Shown: positions 15,947 through 24,500 of the stretch, piece by piece
Layout of the letters: each line of letters begins with the position of its first letter
Numbering within the stretch: the stretch's first letter is position 1
NCBI GenBank assembly: GCA_030648295.1
Contig: JAUSID010000253.1
Coordinates: 62,001 to 126,000, forward strand
Reading direction: 5' to 3'
DNA: 64,000 bases
From: Opitutaceae bacterium
Lineage (GTDB): Bacteria > Verrucomicrobiota > Verrucomicrobiia > Opitutales > Opitutaceae
Program-made: the position numbers and the translations under genes
Notes under the pieces: model-generated
Told to the model about the DNA's origin: nothing
The model's input: the letters and a program-made list of their open reading frames with translations, nothing else
Database searches by the model: none

Positions 15947-17509
15947 TCAGTGCGTCCGCTGCACGCGTTGGAGCAGCTCAGGGTATTTTTCGTCCGTGTC
16001 GCCGATCCGCGTTTTCAGCCGCAGCAGCTCGGCTTTGAGCTGCTTCACCGTCCCGGCATACGCCGGATCGGCGTAGACGTTTTTCAGTTCCTGAGGATCA
16101 CGGCGCAGATCGTAGAGTTCCCAACCTGGCGGGGTCGGGTTCTTCTGCGCACCCGCGGCGTCCAGCGGCAATCCGTAGAAGAAAATCAGTTTATGGTCCT
16201 TCGTGCGGATGCCGTAGTGCGCGGGATTGTCGTGATGCGCCATGTGCATCCAGTACCGGTAATACGTGGCCGTCGGCCAATCCGCCGGCGTGCGGCCCTC
16301 GAGCACCGGCCGGGCGCTGCGACCCTGCATCGTCGCGGGAATCTGCGCACCGGCGAAATCGAGCAGCGTCTCGGCAAAATCGACGTTGTTCACGATCGCG
16401 TCGCTCGTCGTGCCCGCACGAATTGTCTTCGGATAACGCGCGAGGAACGGGACCCGCTGGGATTCCTCGTACATCCACCGCTTGTCGATGTAGTCGTGTT
16501 CGCCCAGCATGAAGCCCTGGTCGGACGTGTAGAGGATGACCGTGCGGTCGAGTTCCCCGGACTCGGTGAGATACGCGAGCAGCCGGCCAACATTGTCGTC
16601 CACGCCCTTCACGCACCGCAGGTATTTTTTCAGGTACCGCTGGTAGGCGACGCGCTTGTAGTCGTCGTCGGGCAGCTTCGGGTCGACGAACATATGATGC
16701 CCCATGTTGCGCCGCGTATTCCGCTTGCCGACGGACGTGCCGGTTCCCTTCGTCGCCTCCGACCCGTGATTCGGCGTGCGCCAGAGGCTTTCCGGTTCGG
16801 GAATCTTCGCGTCGTCGTACAGAAAATCGTAGCGCTCGGCGTTCTCGAAATTATCGTGCGGCGCCTTGAAGTGACACATGAGAAAGAACGGCTTCGATTT
16901 GTCGCGGCGCTTCAGCCACGCGAGCGAGAGGTCGGCCACTGCGTCCTCCGAGTTCTTGTTGTCGTAGCCACCTTGGAAGCGGAATTCGTTATTCGGCCAC
17001 GTGCCCTTGTCCTTCTGCAGGAAGACCGGATTAGCATACCAGCCCTGGCCCGGCAGCACGCTGTAGTAGTCGAACGTCGCCGGCTCCTCGTGCAGGTGCC
17101 ACTTGCCGATCATCGCCGTTGTGTAGCCCGCCTCACGAATCAGCGGCGGCAGTGTCTGGTGGGCGATCGGCAGCGGATCGTTGAGCGTGCGGACGCCGTT
17201 GACGTGCGAATATTGCCCGGTGAGGAGCGTCGCGCGGGACGGCGTGCAGATCGAATTCGTGCAAAACGTGTTCGTCAGCCGGACACCTTCGCGGGCGAGT
17301 CGATCGATGTTCGGCGTCGGGTTCAGCGGCGCGAGCCGCCCGCCGTACGCGCCAATGCCATTGGCCGCGTGGTCGTCCGACATGATCCAGAGGATGTTCG
17401 GCCGTGCGTCCGCCGCCGCCCGCAGTTCGGCGCCACGCGCGGGCCACGCGAACACCGCAACAAGTAGCAACGCGCGGAGGGAATATATCATGGGATGATG
17501 CTTCGTCAT
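15947..17509 (-). CDS. Type I sulfatase, secreted; second of two in the fucosidase cluster
   Basis: 520 residues. Signal peptide up to about residue 27 (LRALLLVAVFAWPARGAE). Metal-binding PNILWIMSDDH has DD at 45-46. The signature C-T-P-S-R carries Cys88, the formylglycine precursor. The second half has YTSDQGFMLGEHDYIDKRWM and EESQRVPFLARYPK, a pattern I associate with N-acetylglucosamine-6-sulfatase-like subfamilies, and the C-terminal ELYDLRRDPQELKNVY. The subfamily call is from memory and the substrate is unproven. It follows the next sulfatase by 46 bp and is probably co-transcribed with it and the fucosidase. ATGs at 17509 and 17491 are both possible starts. Confidence 0.93.
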   Translation of the reverse strand: MTKHHPMIYSLRALLLVAVFAWPARGAELRAAADARPNILWIMSDDHAANGIGAYGGRLAPLNPTPNIDRLAREGVRLTNTFCTNSICTPSRATLLTGQYSHVNGVRTLNDPLPIAHQTLPPLIREAGYTTAMIGKWHLHEEPATFDYYSVLPGQGWYANPVFLQKDKGTWPNNEFRFQGGYDNKNSEDAVADLSLAWLKRRDKSKPFFLMCHFKAPHDNFENAERYDFLYDDAKIPEPESLWRTPNHGSEATKGTGTSVGKRNTRRNMGHHMFVDPKLPDDDYKRVAYQRYLKKYLRCVKGVDDNVGRLLAYLTESGELDRTVILYTSDQGFMLGEHDYIDKRWMYEESQRVPFLARYPKTIRAGTTSDAIVNNVDFAETLLDFAGAQIPATMQGRSARPVLEGRTPADWPTATYYRYWMHMAHHDNPAHYGIRTKDHKLIFFYGLPLDAAGAQKNPTPPGWELYDLRRDPQELKNVYADPAYAGTVKQLKAELLRLKTRIGDTDEKYPELLQRVQRTH

Positions 17510-17555
17510 GGTGGGGTGGGTAAAGCCAACGCGCGTTCCAGGCGCGTGCAGGTGC

Positions 17556-19265
17556 TCAGCGACTCTTGGTCTTGGCGCCGCGAGCCTCGCGCGCGTTTTG
17601 CAAGCGCACCGTCGCGGGCGGCTGGCTCACGTCTCCCTTTGCGGCGGTCACGAGCCGCTGGCACTCGGCGCGCAGTGCGCGAAGCGTTTCGGCATGGGCC
17701 GGCGCCGCGGCGAGGTTCACCGCTTCATCGGGATCGGCCCGCAAATCATACAGCTCCTCGTAAACGGGTTTCTCGCCGCGAATCGTGGCGGTGAGCCATT
17801 TCGCATAGGTGGCGGCGAGCTCGTCGTTGATCGCCCCGCCCTCGCCCTCACCCGCCGCGCGGGAGAAAATCGAGCGATCGTTGGCGAAGGTGCGGATGTA
17901 TTTCCAATCCGCCGTCCGCACGCTCTCGATCCGCGGATTGCCGAAGTAGGTTGACCAAAGGTTCTCCGCGAAGGCATGGCGGCGGCCGGCGAACGCGCGA
18001 CCTTCGAGCGCAGGTCGGAAGCTCTCGCCCTGCATCGTCGCCGGCACCGGCAGACCTGCCAGGTCGAGCATGGTGGGCGCGAAGTCGATCGATTGCACGA
18101 GCGCGGCCGAGCGATGCGCCTCGAGGTTTTTCGCCGCGCGCGGGTCGAAGGCGATCATCGGCACGCGGAGGCACGTGTCGTAGTTCAGCGCCTTGCCGCC
18201 GAGCCCGAACTCGCCGTGCGTAATGCCGTGGTCGGAGGAGAAGAGAATCACGGTGTTGTCCGCGCAGCCGAGTTTATCGAGCTGCGCACGGATGGCGCCC
18301 ACCAGCCGGTCAATGCCGCTGATCGTCTGGTACTCGCGGATTTGCCGTTCCCGCAGCGCCGCCTCGGTGTCGACGTAGTCGTAACTCTTCTGCCGATACT
18401 GCGCGTGATGCACCTCCGGCGGCAGCTTCGGCGCGCGCACGTCGGCCTTCGCCACGTAGGTCCGCGGAATCGGCTGCGTCGCGAGCTGGTCGCGGTACGT
18501 CGTGCGATACAACTCCGGATCGGAGGGACGCTGCTCCATGCTGCTGGTGCCGGCGGCATGGGGGACGTTGAACGCGACCGTGAGGCAGAATGGGCGGTCC
18601 GCCGGCCGGCTTTTCAGGAAGCTCTGCGCGCCGGCGATGAACGGCTGTTCGGGCCGGAGAAAATTCGCCGCACCCTCGGCGATGATCTCGATCTGCGTGT
18701 CCGCTTTCGCACTCCGGAAAACCGGGTGCCGGTTCTTGGGATAAAAACCAAGTGCGTTGTGTCCCGCATACCAGAAGTCGAAACTCCGCTCGATGGTCCC
18801 CGAGGCGTAACCCTCCTCGCCGACCGGCACGTGGTTCTTGCCGACGTAGCCGGTGAAGTATCCCGCCGCGCGCAGCAAAACCGGATAGCTTTTCGACCAC
18901 GCGTTTTCTTTCATCGCGGTGCCGGAATTGAAGTTCACGCCGTGCCTGCGCTCGTATTGGCCGAGAAAATAACAGGCGCGGCTCGGCGTGCAGATTGCGC
19001 TCGTGATGGTGCCCTGCTCGAAAAGTACGCCCTCCGCCGCGAGCCGATCGAGGTGCGGCGTTTTCACGACGGGGTTGCCCGTTACCCCGAGGGAATTCCA
19101 CCGCTGGTCGTCCGTGAGGACGAAAACGATGTTCGGCCGCGCTGCGGCCGGGGCGGCGTGCGCGCGCGGAAAAAATCCGACGACCAGCAATGCCGCGATC
19201 GCGGCCACGAGTTGCCCCGAGGTGATGCGACGCCGCCGGGCGAGCGGAAGATCAATTTCCATCAT
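17556..19265 (-). CDS. Type I sulfatase, secreted; first of two in the fucosidase cluster
   Basis: 569 residues. Signal segment at about 15-37 (GQLVAAIAALLVVGFFPRAHA). PNIVFVLTDDQRW has DD at 52-53, and C-T-P-S-R carries Cys92. LFSSDHGITHGEFGLGGKAL provides the second metal/sulfate site. The region GYVGKNHVPVGEEGYASG and FDFWYAGHNALGFYPKNRH marks it as a different subfamily from its neighbour, so the two probably cut different sulfate positions. The tandem ATGs at 19263-19265 and 19260-19262 lie 8 bp after the fucosidase stop, which implies translational coupling and fixes the start. A longer frame upstream overlaps the fucosidase and was rejected. Confidence 0.93.
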   Translation of the reverse strand: MMEIDLPLARRRRITSGQLVAAIAALLVVGFFPRAHAAPAAARPNIVFVLTDDQRWNSLGVTGNPVVKTPHLDRLAAEGVLFEQGTITSAICTPSRACYFLGQYERRHGVNFNSGTAMKENAWSKSYPVLLRAAGYFTGYVGKNHVPVGEEGYASGTIERSFDFWYAGHNALGFYPKNRHPVFRSAKADTQIEIIAEGAANFLRPEQPFIAGAQSFLKSRPADRPFCLTVAFNVPHAAGTSSMEQRPSDPELYRTTYRDQLATQPIPRTYVAKADVRAPKLPPEVHHAQYRQKSYDYVDTEAALRERQIREYQTISGIDRLVGAIRAQLDKLGCADNTVILFSSDHGITHGEFGLGGKALNYDTCLRVPMIAFDPRAAKNLEAHRSAALVQSIDFAPTMLDLAGLPVPATMQGESFRPALEGRAFAGRRHAFAENLWSTYFGNPRIESVRTADWKYIRTFANDRSIFSRAAGEGEGGAINDELAATYAKWLTATIRGEKPVYEELYDLRADPDEAVNLAAAPAHAETLRALRAECQRLVTAAKGDVSQPPATVRLQNAREARGAKTKSR

Positions 19266-19273
19266 CGGGGGTT

Positions 19274-20890
19274 TCAACGGCTCGCGGCCACGATCTTGAG
19301 CGCAAAGGGTTTTCCACCGGCCGCCGTGGCCGGTAGCGCCGGCAGCTCGACGCGCAACCCATCCGCCCCGCGCGTGAACTTCAGCTCTCCCTTGTGGCCC
19401 AGCAGGGTGATACTCGAGATCTTCCCGGGCAGCGTCCGCTCGTTGATCGACTTGATCGTGAGCGCCCGCCCTTCGTTCGGCCACGCCAGCGACATCGCAT
19501 AGACCGCGCCGCCATTCTTCGGCCGCGTGAAACGGATATCGGTCGTCTCGACCTTCGTGAAGGTCCATTTCGGGTGCGCGTCGCTCGTGCGCAGCTTCGA
19601 CTCGTCGCCCTCGGCCGGAGTCGTCCACGGCCGCGTGTTGTAGATCGCTTCGCCGTTGACCTTCAGCCAGGCGCCGACCTCGAGCAGCGCTTTCTTCTGC
19701 TCAACCGGGATCGTGCCATCCGCCATCGGACTCAGGTTGAGCAACAGTCCGCCCCCGCGCGCCACGCGATCGATCAAGCCCGCGACGATCTCGCCGCCAG
19801 TCTTGTATTTCTGGCCGGCGACATAACCCCAGCCGATGTCGCTGATCTTCATGTCGTCGATCCACGGGCGGGCGACGGTGCCCGGACGGTCACGGCCCTC
19901 CTCGAAGGTGAGGATGCCGTACCGCTCGGGGAAGTTGAATTTCATCGAACCCGGAAGCTTGTTCAGCACCTCGACCTGCTGGCCTTTGGCCGCGGCCTGG
20001 TTGTGATAATGCGCCAAAACTTCCAGCACGGTTTTCTCCGACTCGTTGCCCTGGAAATTCCCGCCGTCGAACCAGAGGACGTCGGGCCGATACTTGTCGA
20101 TCACCTCGAGTAGCTTTGCCCGCCACGCGCGCATGAACTCGGCATACGTCGAGGTCATCGAGTTCCAATAGAGATCCGCATACGCCGGATCGCCCAGGTC
20201 GTATTTCTGCTGCCGCACAATCTCCGTCGCCTTCGTGGTGTCGCCCTCGCCGAATGTTTTCGTTCCGGGCAAATACCAGTTGTACGTGCGAATGTGATGC
20301 TCCGTCGCGATCGTCTTCAGCCCGCGCCGGCGCAGCGCCGTGACCAGGTCACCATAGAGGTCGCGCTTCGGGCCCATCTGCTTCGCGTTCCAGCGGCTGA
20401 CCGCGCTGTCCCAAAGCAGGAATCCGTCGTGGTGCACGACCGCCAGTCCGGCGTAGCGCGCGCCGGAAGCCTCGATGAATTTCGCCCATTCTTCCGGGTC
20501 GTAGCGCTCGGCCTTGAACAGCGGCACGAAGTCCTTGTAGCCAAACTTCGAGGGATGGCCCCACGTCTTTATGTGGTGCTCGTTGAATCGCGTACCCGGG
20601 TCATACATTCGCTTGGCGTACCATTCGCTCTCGAACGCCGGCACGGAATAGACGCCCCAATGTGCGTAGATCCCGAATTTCGCGTCCACGAGCCACTCGG
20701 GCATCGGATGCGTCTCGAGCGATTTCCAATCGGCCCGGTAAGGACCGGCCGGCGACGGCGCCGCGGTGGCGATGCCGGCGGCGGCGAAACCGATCGCGAT
20801 GGCGAGTGCGACGCGCATCCACGAAGGAACAGGGCGCGTCCGCGAAGTGTCGCGCCCGCTCGCCGGCGCAAATTCCAAGGTGACGTTCAT
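19274..20890 (-). CDS. Alpha-L-fucosidase, GH29
   Basis: 538 residues. After a signal or anchor segment (about 25-43, MRVALAIAIGFAAAGIATA) comes the GH29 TIM barrel: PEWLVDAKFGIYAHWGVYSV, ESEWYAKRMYDP, AKFIEASGARYAGLAVVHHD, DLYGDLVTALRRRGLKTI and the nucleophile Asp275 in DVLWFDGG. DRVARGGGLLLNLSPMADGTI is also typical. A C-terminal beta-sandwich follows. It releases terminal alpha-L-fucose with retention. The acid/base is not reliably placed by eye. It leads a tight same-strand run with two sulfatases, pointing to sulfated fucose-containing glycans. The ATG at 20888-20890 is chosen because the frame further upstream is made of repeat DNA. Confidence 0.93.
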   Translation of the reverse strand: MNVTLEFAPASGRDTSRTRPVPSWMRVALAIAIGFAAAGIATAAPSPAGPYRADWKSLETHPMPEWLVDAKFGIYAHWGVYSVPAFESEWYAKRMYDPGTRFNEHHIKTWGHPSKFGYKDFVPLFKAERYDPEEWAKFIEASGARYAGLAVVHHDGFLLWDSAVSRWNAKQMGPKRDLYGDLVTALRRRGLKTIATEHHIRTYNWYLPGTKTFGEGDTTKATEIVRQQKYDLGDPAYADLYWNSMTSTYAEFMRAWRAKLLEVIDKYRPDVLWFDGGNFQGNESEKTVLEVLAHYHNQAAAKGQQVEVLNKLPGSMKFNFPERYGILTFEEGRDRPGTVARPWIDDMKISDIGWGYVAGQKYKTGGEIVAGLIDRVARGGGLLLNLSPMADGTIPVEQKKALLEVGAWLKVNGEAIYNTRPWTTPAEGDESKLRTSDAHPKWTFTKVETTDIRFTRPKNGGAVYAMSLAWPNEGRALTIKSINERTLPGKISSITLLGHKGELKFTRGADGLRVELPALPATAAGGKPFALKIVAASR

Positions 20891-21594
20891 GGCGACAGCG
20901 ATGCCGCAGCCACGAACAAAGCTCAACGAAGAACAATCCTTGTCACAGAGATCCCAGGGCGGCGCAGCCGCAACCAAAGGCAGCCGTATCGATTCAGTGG
21001 ACAACCGCGAATGAACGCGAATGGACGCAAATTCCAGAGGAGAAAAGGGAGGATTGCCCAAGTGAAATTATGGGTACCATTTGGTTGATCGTTTCCATGC
21101 TCCCCGAAGACGCCCTCTTCATTCGCGTGAATTGGCGTCTATTCGCGGTTGAACTGAATTGGTCCGGCCAAGGGAACGAAGAGCCGTACAGGGTTTCACG
21201 GCTTCAGGCGACCACCGTTTGCACCGGGCAAATGTCTCGCCATCACCCCGGCGCGATGATGATATCGCCGGGGTCGGCAGGTCTCCCCAGCGAAAATGAA
21301 AGCCGCGAGTTCGACGTCCCCAGCGAATCGAGTGGCGGTAAAGAAAAGTGACGTGCCGGTGATCCCAACGTGACCGTAATTCCGCATTGCTCGGTGTGAG
21401 TGAGCGACGCGGCGACAGATGAATACCTTTGTTTCAGCTACATCCCTGATCGACCGATCGCGCTCGTGCCCATGGATCCTCTCTCCTTTCTCCCTTACCA
21501 TTCGCCACTCCGCGGGTAGCTGCCGCTCCCGGCCTCCACCGGGCGGCCGAGGCCAGCCGAACACTCCAACCGACTCACCCCATCGATCCCGCAG
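20891..21594. other. Divergent intergenic gap carrying a MITE-like element
   Basis: 704 bp between the divergent fucosidase and CoA-activase genes. It contains a GTCACAGAG...GGCGGCGCAGC repeat at about 20942, the 180-bp element at 20988-21167, then about 430 bp with no recognisable gene. A minus-strand frame there gives a peptide with no family I can name. Confidence 0.6.
20988..21167 (+). mobile_element. MITE-like element, copy 1
   Basis: About 180 bp, nearly identical to 61331-61511. The left end CAACCGCGAATGAACGCGAA is an imperfect inverted repeat of the right end, which reads GTCTATTCGCGGTTGAAC. The arms span about 32 bp each and are built from stacked ACGCGAAT-type units. The middle shares GGATTGCCCAAGTGAAAT and GATCGTTTCCATGCTCCC with copy 2. 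It has no coding capacity. Confidence 0.8.
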
Positions 21595-24500
21595 ATGAAC
21601 CACGGGTCCAGCTTCCCCCACAACGACGACGAATCCCCATTGTCCGTCGGCGACCGCGATCCTTCGACCGCCAGGCGATTCCTCGGCCTCGATATCGGAT
21701 CGGAGAACATCAAGGTCGTCGAACTGGTCCAGGAACACGGACGGCTGCGCTGGACGCGTCGCGCCACAACCGAGCACCACGGCGAGCCCGAGCCGCAACT
21801 CGCGGCATTGTTGCATGACTGGAACTGGGACGCGATTGATGGCGCGGCAGTGAGCGGCCGGCTGGGCCGGCAGCTGCGACTCGCGCAGATCCCGACTAAA
21901 CAGGCGCAAATCGCCGGCGCGCGATTCAGGCTCGGTGGCGGGCCGATCACGATCGCCTCGATCGGCAGCCACGGGTTTTCGATTCTCGAGCTGCGGGAGA
22001 ATGGATTGGAAACGTTCCGCGAAAACAGCCGCTGCTCCCAAGGCACGGGCAATTTTCTCCGGCAACTCGTCGGCCGGTTCTCACTCACGATCGAGGAGGC
22101 GAGCCAGCTGTGCACCGCGGTCGAGAAACCAGCAGTGCTCTCCGGCCGCTGCCCGGTTATTCTAAAAACGGACATGACGCACCTCGCCAACAAGGGCGAG
22201 GACCGCGCCGCGATTCTCGCCGGGCTGTTCGACGCCGTCTGCGAGAATGTGCTCGTATTGATCAAGCCTGGGCTGTGCCCAAAACGCGTGGTGTTGATCG
22301 GCGGCGTCGCCCGCGCCCCACGGGTGCAGGCCACATTCCGGCAGCGGCTGTCGACGCTCGGTTTGGAACTCGGCGCGCTGCCCGACGATGACGGACTTTA
22401 TGTCGAGGCGCTTGGCTCCGCCGTCGTCGCCGCCGGGACACCGCTCGCGGCGGTTCCGCCGTTCGCGGAGTTGTTCCTGCCCCCGCAACACGCCCGGCTC
22501 GAGCACGTGCCCGCGCTGTCCGCGTGGCGTCACCGCGTGCGGCGGCTGCCGCCCCAACCGCTGGCACACGTCAACGGCTCGACGCCCACGATGATCCTCG
22601 GTTTCGACATCGGGTCGACCGGCTCGAAGGCAGTCGCGCTCGATGTCGCGACGCGGCTGACGATCTGGGAATCCTACCGTCCGACTGGCGGCGATCCCGT
22701 GGGCGCCGCGCAAGCCCTGCTGCGCACGCTCGCGGAGTCGCCGGCCAGCCGCTGCCCCGTCGCCGGGTTTGGCGTCACCGGCAGCGGACGTGAGATTGTA
22801 GGTTCACTGCTGACGGTGTGCTACGGGAAGGACGCCGTATTCGTGCTCAATGAAATCGCGGCGCATGCCGCCGGGGCGCATTTCTTCGACTCGCGCGTCG
22901 ACACGATTTTTGAAATCGGCGGTCAGGATGCGAAGTACATCCGGCTGGCGGAAGGCCGCGTGGTCGATTGCGCAATGAACGAGGCGTGCAGCGCGGGCAC
23001 GGGATCGTTCATCGAGGAACAAGGCAGAAAGTTTGCCGGGATCCGCAACGTCGCCCATCTCGCCGAGGAGGCGATCAACGCGAGCGAAGGTGTTTCGCTC
23101 GGCCAGCACTGCTCGGTTTTCATGGCCGAGGTCATCGACGAGGCCGTGGCCGCGGGAACCGATCGACGGGCGATCATCGCCGGGCTGTACGACTCGATTA
23201 TCCTGAATTACCTGAATCGCGTTAAAGGCAGCCGATCGGTCGGCCAGGTGATTTTCTGCCAGGGCATGCCGTTCGCATCGGATGCGCTTGCCGCCGCCGT
23301 CGCGCGGCAGACCGGCGCCGACGTGGTGGTGCCGCCGAATCCCGGCACGGTCGGCGCGCTGGGCATCGCATTGCTCGCCCAGCACGAGCTGGCGGGCCGC
23401 GAACCGGTGAACCTCGAGCCCGGGCGATTCCTGGAAGCGCGGGTCGAGGGCAAGGACACGTTTCAGTGCAAGGCGACGGTCGGCTGCGGTGGCGCGGGCA
23501 ATCGCTGCCGGATCGATCGACTCCGCACGACGGTGGCCGGAAAGGCCCAGGGGTTCACCTGGGGCGGCGGCTGTGCGTTATACGACAAGGGTACACGGCG
23601 GAAAAAACTGCCCGACCGCGCGCCGGATCCGTTTCGCGAGCGCGAGGAACTCGTCCGCGAACTGCTCGCGTCGCTCGCACCCGCGGCTGGAGCGTCGCCG
23701 GGCCCCAGCCGCCGGATGGCGCTGACGGATGAATTCGCGTTGAAGGGAATGTTTCCCTTCTTCGCGGTGTTTCTCCGCGAGCTTGGCTTCGAACTCGTGC
23801 CGGTCACCGGTGGAAACCAGGGCGACCTGAAGCGCGGGATCCGCGGCGCGAACGTTCCGTTCTGCGCGCCGATGCAGCTCTATCACGGGATCACCGCGCG
23901 AATGGCGGCGGCGGACGCCAGCCACGTATTCGTTCCCATGGTACGGAGCCTGCCGGCGGTGGCCGGGGAGAAACACGCCGTCGCCTGCCCGATCGTGCAA
24001 GCGAGCCCCGATTTGGTGCGTTGGGATCTGGCGGGGCTGCAAAAGGTCACGGTCGTTTCACCCGTCATCAATGTCGGCCCGGCCGGCATCGACTCGCCCG
24101 AGTTCCTGAAGAGTTGCCACGAACTGGCCGGCTCACTCGGCGCGGTCAACGGCACCTGGCATCTGGCGCACGCCGCAGCGCGCCGGGTACAAAATGAATT
24201 CGAACAGCGCTGCAGCGAACTCGGCGCACGCGCGCTGGCGTTCTGCGCCGGGCATGGCATCGCACCCGTCGTCGTCATGGGCCGGCCGTATACGATCTAC
24301 AACCCCGTGCTCAATTCGAACGTGCCCGCCATCCTGCGGGAGCAGGGCGCGATTGGCATCCCGGTCGACTGCTATCCGGTCGAGGCGGGGACGCCGATGT
24401 TTCCGGATATGTATTGGGGCAACGGCCAGCGCATCCTCCGCGCCGCGCATCAGGTCCGCCGCTCGGCCGGCCAATACAGCCTGTATTGCAGCAACTACGC

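Noticed and set aside
19266-19628. N-terminal extension of the sulfatase into the fucosidase gene
   Set aside because: The extension is the antiphase reading of the GH29 C-terminus; tandem ATGs and a signal peptide follow the fucosidase stop.
21196-22065. Minus-strand frame upstream of and within the CoA-activase gene
   Set aside because: It overlaps the strongly supported activase on the other strand, and the part in the gap has no recognisable domain.
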